Origin: Candidatus Gastranaerophilales bacterium
GTDB taxonomy: Bacteria; Cyanobacteriota; Vampirovibrionia; Gastranaerophilales; Gastranaerophilaceae
Assembly (NCBI GenBank): GCA_944325555.1
Contig: CALVAN010000009.1
Coordinates: 1-64,000 of the forward strand
Length of the DNA: 64,000 bases
Reading direction: 5' to 3'
The notes beneath the pieces are model-generated. The model worked only from the letters and a program-made list of their open reading frames with translations. It did not search any database and was not told the DNA's origin. Positions 41,175-50,074 of this stretch are shown here, one piece after another; position 1 is the first letter of the stretch, and each line of letters starts with the position of its first letter. Both the position numbers and the translations under genes were made by a program.

Positions 41175-42542
41175 ATGAGTACCTATATTCCCAAGCCTGG
41201 GGTTGAGTTGTCTAAAGAGGAAATTAAAAAACTTATTGTTGCCCACAAAGTTAAATTTGTAAGACTTCAGTTTGTTGATATTAACGGTATGGTTAAAAAT
41301 ATGGCTGTACCTGCAGGGCAAATAGATAAAATATTAAATAATGAGTTGATGCTTGATGGCTCTTCTATAAAAGGTTTCAGAAGCATAGAAACATCTGATA
41401 TGTGTTTCCATCCTGACCGTTCAACATTTGCGATTCTTCCTTGGAGATGTAAAGAGGGCGAATGGAATGTTGCAAGAATAATCTGTGACATTTACAATTC
41501 TGACGGCACTCCGTTCGAGGGCTGTCCGAGATGCAACTTAAAAAGAGTAATCAAAGAAGCTGAGGAAATGGGCTTTGTTATGAACGTTGGTCCTGAGGCA
41601 GAGTTCTTCTTATTCAAAAAAGATGATGACGGCACTCCTACAACCTCAACTCACGATGCCGCAGGATATTATGACGTAGGTCCCGATGACAAAGGTGAAG
41701 ATATCAGAGCAGAAATAGTGGATAATCTCGAACGTCTTGGCTTTGAGATAGAAGCCAGCCACCACGAAGTTGCCAGAGGACAGCACGAAATTGACTTTAA
41801 ATATGCAGATGCGCTTACTGCTGCTGACAATATCGTTACTTTTAAATATGCGGTAAAAGCCTGTGCTGACAAAAACGGATTGCACGCAACGTTTATGCCA
41901 AAGCCGATTTTTGGTATAAACGGTTCAGGTATGCACTGCAATATTTCTCTTTATAATATTAAAGAAGGTAAAAACGCTTTTTATAGTGAAGATTCTGCTT
42001 ACCAGCTTTCTAAAGAGGCGCTTTATACAATCGGTGCAATACTTGAAAACGTAAAAGACTTCACGGCTGTAACAAACCCCACCGTAAACAGCTACAAAAG
42101 ACTGGTTCCGGGATACGAAGCACCTGTTTACATTGCCTGGTCTTTGTCTAACAGAAGCGCTCTTATAAGAGTTCCCGCAAAAAGAGGTAATGCAACAAGA
42201 ATAGAGCTGCGTTCTCCTGATGGATCCTGCAACCCGTATCTTGTTATGGCTGTGCTTTTGACCGTTGCAATGGAAGGGGTTAAAAACCAGATTAAGCCGC
42301 CGCTTCAAACTGAAGAAAATATTTATGAAATGAGCGCCAAAGAAAGAAAACGCAGCCATATCGACTCTTTGCCGGGAAGCTTGAACGAAGCGCTTGCGCT
42401 TATGAAAAAGAGCAAGATTGTAAGACAGGCGTTAGGCGAGCATATCTTTAACGAGTTTGTTACGGCTAAAGAAATTGAATGGGATAGATACAGAACGGAT
42501 GTATCCCCATGGGAAACAAAAGAATACCTTGAAAAATACTAA
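41175..42542 (+). CDS. glnA: glutamine synthetase, type I
   Basis: 455 residues from the ATG at 41175 (AAGGAG 7 nt upstream); the extension to 41103 lacks an RBS. Beta-grasp N-terminus VKFVRLQFVDINGMVKNMAVP, DGSSIKGF, MNVGPEAEFFLF (metal Glu), NGSGMHCNIS, NPTVNSYKRLVPGYEAPVYIAWS and RIELRSPDGSCNPYLVMAVLL mark GSI. Length and insert-free middle resemble the GSI-alpha form (Bacillus type), not the adenylylated enterobacterial form. It makes glutamine from glutamate and ammonium. I see no glutamine riboswitch or NtcA box upstream. Confidence 0.95.
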   Translation: MSTYIPKPGVELSKEEIKKLIVAHKVKFVRLQFVDINGMVKNMAVPAGQIDKILNNELMLDGSSIKGFRSIETSDMCFHPDRSTFAILPWRCKEGEWNVARIICDIYNSDGTPFEGCPRCNLKRVIKEAEEMGFVMNVGPEAEFFLFKKDDDGTPTTSTHDAAGYYDVGPDDKGEDIRAEIVDNLERLGFEIEASHHEVARGQHEIDFKYADALTAADNIVTFKYAVKACADKNGLHATFMPKPIFGINGSGMHCNISLYNIKEGKNAFYSEDSAYQLSKEALYTIGAILENVKDFTAVTNPTVNSYKRLVPGYEAPVYIAWSLSNRSALIRVPAKRGNATRIELRSPDGSCNPYLVMAVLLTVAMEGVKNQIKPPLQTEENIYEMSAKERKRSHIDSLPGSLNEALALMKKSKIVRQALGEHIFNEFVTAKEIEWDRYRTDVSPWETKEYLEKY

Positions 42543-42556
42543 GACATATTTATTTG

Positions 42557-42600
42557 AAACAGGCTTCCTTACTTTAAATTTTGAAGGAAGCCTGTTTTTT
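42557..42600 (+). terminator. terminator of glnA
   Basis: AAACAGGCTTCCTT (42557-42570) pairs with AAGGAAGCCTGTTT (42584-42597), then T's. It runs up to the stop codon of the convergent GH13-like gene. Confidence 0.92.
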
Positions 42601-44080
42601 ATCCATAAGTTTTTATAACGTTTTCAAAAATATGATACACATTGTTGCGGTAGTCCGTTGCTGCGGGGCTGGTATTAAAAGCACCGTCATAGTGGCGTTC
42701 GCATTTTGTCCAGGCATCGGAGCCGCTCATTTGTTTTGCATGCATCATCACCTCGTGGGTGTTAGAGTATGGCGATAGAGGGAATATATCGTGCATTTGC
42801 ATAAAGGACGGAAGTTTTTCTCCTATATTTCTATAGCCGAAAAGGCAGGAGTTTATTCTGTTTAATCTTTGCGGGTAGAAGATTCCTCCGTCATCGTTGT
42901 CGTTTGAAACCTCAGGACCGCCTGCGTATTCACCGGACCAGCTTTGTTGTTCGGATTCCCACTTTACGCTGTTGAAATCATCCGCTTTGCCCCAATCCGT
43001 ACCGGCTGTAAAGCCCATGTCTTTGTAATCGTATCTGTTGTCACATTTTTCTCCGATAAAGGACAAATCAGGTCTGCCGGTTTGTTCTCTTATTTTGTAG
43101 AGAATGTATCCCATCTGGTTTTTGTTTGGCAGGTCGCCTATACCGCAATATCCGTCACGGTCGGTAATATGTTTTGCGCTGTCAAAGTATATTGCGTCGA
43201 AACCCAGCTCTATTCCCCAAACGCAGGCATCTATAAAAGCTTTCTCGTGATCGTACCAGTTAAAATCACGTCCTTGTACTCTTAACTGACCTGCTGACAG
43301 CGGTATTCTAAAACCTGTTTTAAATCCTAAAAGGTGAGCCATATCATTAAAAGCTTTTACCTGTTCGTCTGCACCCATTTTACCGTATAAACCGTCAGCT
43401 GTTAAAGTTTGGCTTATGCCGGTATGCAGGTTTGCGCAATATAAAGAGCCGGCATCATTATACCCGTCGCCATTCAGAGATGGATAAAGCTGAGAAAGGA
43501 CAATACAATTGGCAAAAGAATTAGGTGAGGTGGGGATTGCTCTCATCAGCTTCATTGTATTAAGCAGCCCGTCAGTCAGTCTGTTGCTGTCGTTGTCGTA
43601 TTTTGCAATAACACGGGGATTAATTTCTATATAGTTTGCCCTTCTGCCCCATTTGTCGCCGAAATTTGGCGAAGGTATGTAGGGCGGAATTCCCGGATAC
43701 TGGTTGTCGGGTTTTATTAATGTGCAAAGAGATTGTATTGTTTGCTCGGGAGTATGCTTTAAAAGTTCTGCAGGATGAGCATTTACCCATTTTTTTATGC
43801 CGACCTGATAAAGGTGATCTTTTGTCCAGTTGTCTTCATACACGTCATTTCGGCCTGTTGAAATCCAGAAAAGTTTTTTCAACGGCTGCTGGTCGCCGTA
43901 ATATCCTTTAAAAGAAATCAGCGACTTGTTGAGCATTGCCCTGTTCATATCAAACAGCGCAAAATTGTTTTTTATGGACGGCTTTTCCCTATCGGTTAGC
44001 TTATTCCCCTTAGATAATCCAGTGGTGTTATAAGGTAATCCCAGACATGCCGAATTTAATGCAGTAATTTGTAGTGGCAT
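42599..44080 (-). CDS. GH13-like (alpha-amylase-superfamily) protein with an N-terminal SFKG motif
   Basis: 493 residues from the ATG at 44080; a TTG 18 bp upstream is less likely. The N-terminus MPLQITALNSACLGLPYN and LISFKGYYG about 50 residues later form a two-part leader shared with other proteins of the window. The barrel carries AHLLGFKTGFRIPLSAG, LGFDAIYFDSAKHIT (nucleophile Asp position), FIGEKCDNRYDY (acid/base Glu position) and MQMHDIFPL (H-D). These match the GH13 catalytic set in order. Substrate unknown, glucan likely. No signal peptide and no carbohydrate-binding module seen. Confidence 0.68.
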   Translation of the reverse strand: MPLQITALNSACLGLPYNTTGLSKGNKLTDREKPSIKNNFALFDMNRAMLNKSLISFKGYYGDQQPLKKLFWISTGRNDVYEDNWTKDHLYQVGIKKWVNAHPAELLKHTPEQTIQSLCTLIKPDNQYPGIPPYIPSPNFGDKWGRRANYIEINPRVIAKYDNDSNRLTDGLLNTMKLMRAIPTSPNSFANCIVLSQLYPSLNGDGYNDAGSLYCANLHTGISQTLTADGLYGKMGADEQVKAFNDMAHLLGFKTGFRIPLSAGQLRVQGRDFNWYDHEKAFIDACVWGIELGFDAIYFDSAKHITDRDGYCGIGDLPNKNQMGYILYKIREQTGRPDLSFIGEKCDNRYDYKDMGFTAGTDWGKADDFNSVKWESEQQSWSGEYAGGPEVSNDNDDGGIFYPQRLNRINSCLFGYRNIGEKLPSFMQMHDIFPLSPYSNTHEVMMHAKQMSGSDAWTKCERHYDGAFNTSPAATDYRNNVYHIFENVIKTYG

Positions 44081-44113
44081 ATTTCTAGTAAAACACAAAT
44101 AAAATATTTGTCA

Positions 44114-44833
44114 CTACCATCCGCTGAATATTTTTTTGATACCTTTACCTATAGCTTTTGCTGCATTTGCGATGCCTTTACCTACTGCTTTAGCTGCTTT
44201 GCCTATGCCTTTACCCAGTGCTTTGGCACCGTCAACAATACCTTCGCCAATGGCTTTAAATCCTTTGCCTATGCCTTTACCCACTGAAACAATGGCTTTG
44301 CCGACACCTTTAATAGGCTGCCATATTGCATTACCTATGCCTTTAGCAAAGGTTCCAAGCCCTTTCCATACATTTCCGTGGAAAATTTGTTTCCAGCCGT
44401 TAATAAGACCGCTGCCAAAACTTTTTATTCCGCCAAATACCCCGTTAAGCAGTTTTCCTACACCGCCTACGGTACCTTTGGCCATATCCCATATACCGAC
44501 ACCTAAACCTTTGATGACGTTTACACAATAGCCTCCGACTCCGACTAAACCTTCAAAGCCGCCTTTAATTGTACCGCCGAGTGCTATAAACGGAGATTTC
44601 ATAATGCTAAAAATACCGGAAAAACCGCTTTTTAGATTATCATAGTCACCTTCTTTTTCTTCAATTTGGACATCACCTTCGGCGTCTTCTGATGTGTATT
44701 TTGCAATAAACTCAGCATTTGAATACAGTTCTTCTGAACTGACGACACCGTCCTGGTTTGCGTCGAGTTGAAGTATATCTGAGGCGGATAACGCCGTGCC
44801 TGTAAATGGATTTAAGATAATTCTATCTGACAT
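44114..44833 (-). CDS. EF-hand protein with glycine-rich amphipathic repeats
   Basis: 239 residues from the ATG at 44833 (AGGGA upstream). Near the start, LDANQDGVVSSEELY is a canonical EF-hand/dockerin-like calcium loop. From about residue 75 the sequence is a run of glycine-zipper helices: FSGIFSIMKSPFIALGGTIKGG, then repeated GKGIGKAxKAxGKGI units to the end (KKIFSGW). Such cationic, small-residue helices insert in or lie on membranes. Resemblance to phage tail or bacteriocin proteins is only compositional. Calcium-dependent membrane binding is a reasonable guess. The opposite strand is open only because of the repeat composition. Confidence 0.65.
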   Translation of the reverse strand: MSDRIILNPFTGTALSASDILQLDANQDGVVSSEELYSNAEFIAKYTSEDAEGDVQIEEKEGDYDNLKSGFSGIFSIMKSPFIALGGTIKGGFEGLVGVGGYCVNVIKGLGVGIWDMAKGTVGGVGKLLNGVFGGIKSFGSGLINGWKQIFHGNVWKGLGTFAKGIGNAIWQPIKGVGKAIVSVGKGIGKGFKAIGEGIVDGAKALGKGIGKAAKAVGKGIANAAKAIGKGIKKIFSGW

Positions 44834-44987
44834 AATACCAATTTCCCTGTTGTTGTGTATATCGGCAGATTTGCAAAAAAGTTTAGTTATTTTGAACACT
44901 AATCTTTTACATTTTTGAAAAAGCTTGATATAATTGGATTTGAAAGGTGTTTTTTAGTTTAAAAAACTTTACAATTCGGGGTTGAAT

Positions 44988-46316
44988 ATGAAAATTGCTC
45001 TTATTATGGTTAAATCAAAAGTTTATCGGTTTAAGAACCGTTCAATATTTTTTAACAGAATGCCCGATTGTTTAACTCTCGGGATGCTTCATTCCATTGT
45101 TAAAAATGCTTTCCCTGAAATTGAAATACAGCTTTATGATGAAACGGTAGAGGTGGTAAAAAAAGAAGAAATTGATGCTGATTTAATAGGAATTTCCGCA
45201 ATTACTCCCTGTATAAACCGTGCATATGAATACGCAAGATATTTTAAAAATAAGGACAAAACAGTTTTTATCGGCGGGGTGCACGCCACCTTGCTCCCTC
45301 AAGAGGTAAAAAAACATTGTGACAGCGTGGTTGTCGGTCTGGCTAACGAAACATTGCCTGCTTTAATACGGGATTTTACGGAAGGAAATTTAAAGGATTT
45401 TTACTTTCAGGACCAAAATATGTCCTTTGAAAATATGGTCTTTCCCTCAAGGAGTATCTATGAAGAAAAGAGTCTTTTCGGCGATGAGCTTAATATGGTG
45501 CAGGCAACTTTCGGCTGTATGAATATGTGTGGCTTTTGCGTTCAGCCTTATGTCTGTTTCGGTCATCACAAAAGACCGGTAGCCGATGTTATCGAAGAAA
45601 TTAAACAAATAAAAGACAGCTATATAGAATTTTATGATCCCAATCTTGCAAAGGACAAGGAATATTTAAAAGAACTGTGCGAGGCTCTTATTCCTTTGAA
45701 AAAGCAATGGTTTGCGCCTATGACGATTTCCGTGTGTTATGACGAAGAACTGCTTGAGTTAATGAAAAAAGCCGGCTGCTGTCAGATATTAATAGGGTTC
45801 GAGTCAATAAGTCAGGCATCTGTTAAATCAATAAATAAAAAATTTAACACGGTTGATGAATACAAAGGTTGTGTTAAAACGCTGCATAAACACGGAATAA
45901 AGGTAATGGGCAGCTTTGTTTTGGGCTTGGACGGAGATGATAAAAATTCTTTTGGAAAAATTTTGAAATTTGTAAATGACGCACATATTGATTTTGTACG
46001 ATATACCATCAACACTCCGTATCCGGGTACTCCTTATTATGAAGAAATGAAGAAGTCGGGCAGGATTATTCAATCAAACTGGGATTATTACGATTGCAGA
46101 CATTGTGTTATACAACCCGCCTTGATGACAAAAGATGAGCTTGAAAAGGGGTATGATTTTTTGTGGCATAAGACCTACAGCCTTTTGAACGTTATAAAAA
46201 GACTCAACTACGGGCAATCAAAAGTAAAATTTTTAAAACAGGTTGTGCACAATTTTGTTTTTGGCATTGTTTACAACTCGATGGTGCATAAAAGATCTGA
46301 AGGGAACTTTACATAA
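44988..46316 (+). CDS. B12-binding-domain radical SAM protein
   Basis: 442 residues from the ATG at 44988 (GGGG 6 nt upstream). The N-terminal cobalamin-binding-like domain has DLIGISAITPCINRAYEYA and VFIGGVHATLLPQEV. The radical SAM core carries ATFGCMNMCGFCVQPY (CxxxCxxC), DPNLAKDKEYLKEL and ILIGFESISQASVKSINK, then VMGSFVLGLDGDD. This layout (BchE/oxygen-independent cyclase and methyltransferase group) covers methylations and ring-forming reactions on lipids, hopanoids or peptides. The product is not predictable. Repeat copy D begins just after its stop codon. Confidence 0.85.
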   Translation: MKIALIMVKSKVYRFKNRSIFFNRMPDCLTLGMLHSIVKNAFPEIEIQLYDETVEVVKKEEIDADLIGISAITPCINRAYEYARYFKNKDKTVFIGGVHATLLPQEVKKHCDSVVVGLANETLPALIRDFTEGNLKDFYFQDQNMSFENMVFPSRSIYEEKSLFGDELNMVQATFGCMNMCGFCVQPYVCFGHHKRPVADVIEEIKQIKDSYIEFYDPNLAKDKEYLKELCEALIPLKKQWFAPMTISVCYDEELLELMKKAGCCQILIGFESISQASVKSINKKFNTVDEYKGCVKTLHKHGIKVMGSFVLGLDGDDKNSFGKILKFVNDAHIDFVRYTINTPYPGTPYYEEMKKSGRIIQSNWDYYDCRHCVIQPALMTKDELEKGYDFLWHKTYSLLNVIKRLNYGQSKVKFLKQVVHNFVFGIVYNSMVHKRSEGNFT

Positions 46317-46323
46317 AGGATTG

Positions 46324-46503
46324 GTGAGAGGTAGCGAGTGGCGCAGTGTCCGAGATTTTGCTACTCTGCCGAAGAAACAATTGATAATTGTTTCTGAGAG
46401 GTAGACCCCATGCACTTGTTGCCGGTGCCTAAGTTATATATCCGATATTGTACTTGTTTATTGCACCGGTTCAATAAGTTATCGGGGTCAGTTGACTTTA
46501 TAA
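46324..46503 (+). repeat. structured dispersed element, copy D (rearranged 5' part)
   Basis: Lacks the usual left end; begins TGAGAGGTAGCGAGTGG. Variable hairpin GAAACAATT (46374-46382), loop GAT, AATTGTTTC (46386-46394), followed by TGAGAGGTAG. In the 3' domain the inner stem is CCGGTGC (46422-46428) with GCACCGG (46463-46469): two to three base pairs differ from copies A-C, all compensated. Outer stem GACCCC/GGGGTC kept. Confidence 0.85.
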
Positions 46504-46557
46504 AAAATCCTATTAATTAAGGATTTGCATAGATTTTTGCGGGTTTAAAATTGTAGT

Positions 46558-47508
46558 ATGAAGAAGTTTTTTACACAGTTTTTGTTAATATGTTTGATTT
46601 GCGTGCAAACCTTTTCTGTTGTTGCGGCGGAAGAAAAATTGCCCGACCTGCCGAATTTGCCGCCCGAATTTGACACGGTTTTGCCGCCTGACGGAGTGGA
46701 TGTCTTTTCGCCTTCCACAACACCCGCACAGGTTGCGCCGGAAAACTCAAAATCACCAGCGCAGTCTTCAAGCGCAAAACCTGTTCAAACACAAATTCCT
46801 GCAAAGCAGACACCTGCTCAACCTCAAAAATCAAGTTTGACACCGGTGAAAAAAAACTCCCAAACGCAGGTCAGCACACAAAACAACAATTATGTTAAAA
46901 ATACAGCGCCGATAAAAAACAACACCTTTGTCATTCCCAAGGGTAAGAAATTCAGTGTAAGGCTGCAGACAAATATTTCAAGCAGTACACCGCAAAACAG
47001 TCGTTTGAGTTTTGTCAGCAGATATCCGGAAACTTCACCTTATATAACAATCCCCGCCGGCACGATATTCAAAGGCAGGGTAACGGATTCGCACCCGCCG
47101 CAATTAACAGGTAACGGCGGTTTGATAGTCATAAATGTGGATCAAATGGTTTATAACGGCAGAACCTATGAAGTTGACGCAAAAATAAGTATGGCAAATG
47201 ACAAACACATATTTTTCAACAACATAAAAGGCAAAAGAATGTATTTAAGAAGCATCCCTAAATCTATAAAACCAGGGGCACGATTCTTTAAGAAAATGTG
47301 GAGAAAAACAAAAAATCTTGCCAGAAACGAAAACGGTATAGAAATTATATTGACGCCGTTCACACTGCTGACAGGTACGGTGGTTTATGTGGTGAATTTT
47401 GTTTCTTCTCCCGTTTTGGCTTTGTTCTATAAGGGGAAATCCATTACAATCCCGAGCGGAACACTGTTTACCATACAGCTGCGAGAGGATGCCGTTATAC
47501 AAAAATAA
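46558..47508 (+). CDS. secreted proline-rich protein with VirB10/TrbI-like C-terminal domain
   Basis: 316 residues. A signal peptide (MKKFFTQFLLICLICVQTFSVVAA) is followed by a Pro/Gln/Ser-rich linker to about residue 120. The C-terminal region has FVIPKGKKFSVRLQTNISS, ITIPAGTIFKGRVTD and SITIPSGTLFTIQL, which are the 'IPxGTxxxxRL' strands of the VirB10/TrbI beta-barrel. No other conjugation or type IV genes are near, so an envelope role is more likely than DNA transfer. TAAAAT lies 6 nt before the ATG with TTGCAT upstream, so a leaderless mRNA is possible. Confidence 0.7.
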   Translation: MKKFFTQFLLICLICVQTFSVVAAEEKLPDLPNLPPEFDTVLPPDGVDVFSPSTTPAQVAPENSKSPAQSSSAKPVQTQIPAKQTPAQPQKSSLTPVKKNSQTQVSTQNNNYVKNTAPIKNNTFVIPKGKKFSVRLQTNISSSTPQNSRLSFVSRYPETSPYITIPAGTIFKGRVTDSHPPQLTGNGGLIVINVDQMVYNGRTYEVDAKISMANDKHIFFNNIKGKRMYLRSIPKSIKPGARFFKKMWRKTKNLARNENGIEIILTPFTLLTGTVVYVVNFVSSPVLALFYKGKSITIPSGTLFTIQLREDAVIQK

Positions 47509-47510
47509 TA

Positions 47511-47544
47511 AAAGCAAAAAGCGGTGTAATGCTTTTTGCTTTTT
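47511..47544 (+). terminator. terminator after the secreted protein gene
   Basis: AAAGCAAAAAGC (47511-47522) pairs with GCTTTTTGCTTT (47531-47542), then T's. Confidence 0.9.
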
Positions 47545-47554
47545 GGTGAAAATT

Positions 47555-47863
47555 TTAACTTATTACACAATTATTGAGATATTCTATTGTGTTCAATTTG
47601 TTTTCGTACAAATATTTTAAAAAGTCGAGATGCTCACGGCTGAAGGATGAAATTACAAGATTAATCTCAAAACCGTCCGAGCAAAACGGCTCGTAATCAT
47701 ATATTACGTAGCTGTTGTATTTGCTTTTCCACTCTTTTCTGTCAATTTTGCAGTTGTTTTCGGCGGCAACATCTTCAAGCCAGGGCAGTATCTCCTTGCC
47801 GACATTGTTAAATTCCAGCTGATGGCGTTGGTTAAGACCATCTATATACCTTTCAGTAAGCAT
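47555..47863 (-). CDS. hypothetical protein, 102 aa
   Basis: Soluble, acidic small protein beginning MLTERYIDGLNQRHQLEF. GAGAGGAG sits 7-8 nt before the ATG, which supports it as a real gene. YVIYDYEPFCSDGFEINLVISSF suggests a mixed alpha/beta fold. No motif, signal peptide or partner is recognisable. It stands alone between a secreted-protein gene and metX, convergent with the former. Confidence 0.6.
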   Translation of the reverse strand: MLTERYIDGLNQRHQLEFNNVGKEILPWLEDVAAENNCKIDRKEWKSKYNSYVIYDYEPFCSDGFEINLVISSFSREHLDFLKYLYENKLNTIEYLNNCVIS

Positions 47864-48046
47864 TATAAGACTCCTCTCTATGATATATATAGACAGTTTA
47901 CGTTCCTTTTGCTTAAGTTAAAATACACCAATGTACAATTATTAGTTGTAAAAAAGTACTATCTTTATGGAGTTTGATATTATTAACTTTTATTCTTTTA
48001 GTTCCATGCCATGTTATGATTAGCATTAAATCAGGGAGATTTTTCT

Positions 48047-49180
48047 GTGCATAAAGAATCAGGTTCTGTCGGTTTAACCAAAACGCAATATTTTCAAATT
48101 GAAGATAAAATCCGTCTGGAGTCCGGTGTTGAGTTTGGCCCCATACAGGTCGCTTACGAAACTTACGGTACTCTTAATGGAAAAAAAGATAATGCAATCC
48201 TTTTGCTGCATGCACTTACGGGTGATGCCCACGCAGCGGGCTATCACGATGAGAACGACAAAAAACCGGGTTGGTGGGACGATATGGTAGGCCCCGGCAA
48301 GGCTTTTGATACGGACAAATATTTTGTTATTTCTTCAAATATGCTTGGCGGGTGTTCGGGTACAACTGGGCCGTGCTCAATAAACCCCGAAACCGGCAAA
48401 CCCTATGGTTTAAGTTTTCCCGTAATAACAATAGAGGATGCGGTTAAGGTACAAAAAAGGCTTGTGGACTTTTTGGGAGTGAAAAAGCTTATTGTTGCAG
48501 GCGGCTCAATGGGCGGGATGCAGGCTCTTGAGTGGTCTATAACAAATGCTGATATGGTGAAAGCTGTCATTATTATTGCCTCCACAAGCAGACTGACCGC
48601 ACAGGGTATTGCTTTTAATGCAGTCGGGCGCAACGCAATTTTGAGCGACCCTTATTTTAATAACGGAGATTATTACGGCTGTGAAAATCAGCCGGAGAAG
48701 GGGCTTTCCATAGCCCGTATGGTGGGGCATATCACCTATCTTTGCGAAGAATCCATGCACAAAAAATTCGGCAGGCGTTTTCAATACAGTGACAAGCCGA
48801 ACTTTGATTTTAATATAGATTTTCAGGTGGAAAGCTATCTTGACCATCAGGGGCGCTCGTTTGTGGAACGCTTTGACGCAAACAGCTACCTGTATATAAC
48901 AAAGGCGGTTGATTACTTTGATCTGGCGCAGAAGCACGGCTCTTTAAAAGCGGCGTTTGAAAAAACAAACGCACGTTTTTTGGTTATGTCGTTTACGTCG
49001 GACTGGCTTTTCCCGACTGAACAGTCCAAAGAAATTGTGTATGCTTTGATAAAAGCGGGCAGAGATGTTTCCTTCTGCGAGATAGAATCTCCCTGCGGGC
49101 ATGATGCCTTTTTACTGGAATTTGAAACGCAGACAAAAATCGTAAAAAGTTTCCTTGCGAAAGGAGCGGAAAATGTTTAA
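48047..49180 (+). CDS. metX: homoserine O-acetyltransferase
   Basis: 377 residues with a GTG start after AGGGAG. Alpha/beta-hydrolase fold: [42 protein letters not shown], nucleophile elbow [14 protein letters not shown], Asp in TSDWLFP and His in [11 protein letters not shown], all in MetX positions. It acetylates homoserine with acetyl-CoA for methionine synthesis. It overlaps metW by 8 bases, the usual metX-metW pairing. No SAM riboswitch or T-box is visible in the 183 bp upstream. Confidence 0.96.
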   Translation: MHKESGSVGLTKTQYFQIEDKIRLESGVEFGPIQVAYETYGTLNGKKDNAILLLHALTGDAHAAGYHDENDKKPGWWDDMVGPGKAFDTDKYFVISSNMLGGCSGTTGPCSINPETGKPYGLSFPVITIEDAVKVQKRLVDFLGVKKLIVAGGSMGGMQALEWSITNADMVKAVIIIASTSRLTAQGIAFNAVGRNAILSDPYFNNGDYYGCENQPEKGLSIARMVGHITYLCEESMHKKFGRRFQYSDKPNFDFNIDFQVESYLDHQGRSFVERFDANSYLYITKAVDYFDLAQKHGSLKAAFEKTNARFLVMSFTSDWLFPTEQSKEIVYALIKAGRDVSFCEIESPCGHDAFLLEFETQTKIVKSFLAKGAENV

Positions 49181-49790
49181 CCCTAATGAATCTTTGCATT
49201 TAAACTATACGGTCATTACAGATATAATTGAGGATGGTGCAAAAATCCTTGATTTGGGCTGCGGAAACGGCACACTGCTAAAAATGCTTACGGACAAAAA
49301 GCACTGCAGCGGACTCGGGATAGATATAAACCAGAATAATGTAATAGAAAGCATTCAAAAAGGCTTATCCGTAGTGCAGGGGGATATTGATGAAGGGTTA
49401 AAGGAGTTTGAAGATAACGAATTTGACTGTGTGATACTCAACCAAACCCTTCAATCAACGGAAAAACCTGATTATGTAATAGAAGAAATGCTCAGAACAG
49501 GGAAAAAAGGAGTTGTCAGTTTTCCGAATTTCGGCTACTGGCGTGTGCGTTTTTATCTGTTTTTTAACGGAAGGATGCCAAAGTCCAAAATGCTGCCCTT
49601 CAACTGGTATGATACTCCCAATATTCACCTTTTGACTGTTGAGGATTTTTTTGACTTTTGCAAAGAACACAACATAAAAATCACAAAATCTGTTTACATA
49701 AAGCGTGGAAGAATAAGCAAAAATCCGTTTAACAGAATTTTAACCAATCTTTTATGCGAGGAAGCGCTTTTTGTAATAGAAAATGTCTGA
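49173..49790 (+). CDS. metW: methionine biosynthesis protein MetW
   Basis: 205 residues from the ATG at 49173 (AAGGAG upstream), overlapping the end of metX by 8 bases. Class I methyltransferase-like: [17 protein letters not shown] (SAM loop), [29 protein letters not shown] and [13 protein letters not shown] are typical MetW wording. It works with MetX in methionine synthesis. The last codon and stop (GTC TGA) come from the left end of repeat copy E: the gene's natural end appears to have been replaced by the inserted element with little loss. Confidence 0.94.
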   Translation: MFNPNESLHLNYTVITDIIEDGAKILDLGCGNGTLLKMLTDKKHCSGLGIDINQNNVIESIQKGLSVVQGDIDEGLKEFEDNEFDCVILNQTLQSTEKPDYVIEEMLRTGKKGVVSFPNFGYWRVRFYLFFNGRMPKSKMLPFNWYDTPNIHLLTVEDFFDFCKEHNIKITKSVYIKRGRISKNPFNRILTNLLCEEALFVIENV

Positions 49791-49962
49791 GTGGGACCTA
49801 ATTTGTAATAACAATTAGGAGAGGTAGCGAGGTCGCCTAAGCTGTAATTTTGCTCAAGTGACCCCATGCACTTGTTGCAGGTGCCCTTGTTATATAGCCA
49901 ATATTGTACTTGTATATTGCACCTGTTCAATAAGTTGTCGGGGTCAGTTGACTATATGAAAT
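49784..49962 (+). repeat. structured dispersed element, copy E
   Basis: Left end TGTCTGAGTGGG (its TGA ends metW). Single 5' hairpin CCTAATT (49797-49803) with AATTAGG (49813-49819), then AGAGGTAGCGAG. 3' domain: TGACCCC (49859-49865) with GGGGTCA (49940-49946), and CAGGTGC (49878-49884) with GCACCTG (49919-49925), a compensated variant of the CGGGTAC/GTACCCG stem of copies A-C. The shortest complete copy. Confidence 0.88.
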
Positions 49963-50074
49963 ATCTGTGTAAAAAGTAGTGATTTTCTCGAAAAAATGGT
50001 ATGATTATACATACCGCCGTGTGCGGTTGTAAAGTTAAAGCAGAGATAAAAAACAAAATTTAGAAAGGACAAAA

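Noticed and set aside
44136-44531. 131-codon ORF antisense to the glycine-rich protein
   Set aside because: The Pro/Leu repeats are the mirror image of the Gly/Lys repeats of the real gene, which has an RBS, a terminator context and an EF-hand.
46558-47508. Type IV secretion or conjugation component (VirB10/TrbI)
   Set aside because: Only the beta-barrel-like strands match; the protein is short, has a cleavable signal peptide and stands alone without other T4SS genes.
47864-48046. SAM riboswitch or T-box upstream of metX
   Set aside because: None of the conserved core sequences could be found; only an AT-rich promoter-like region is present.
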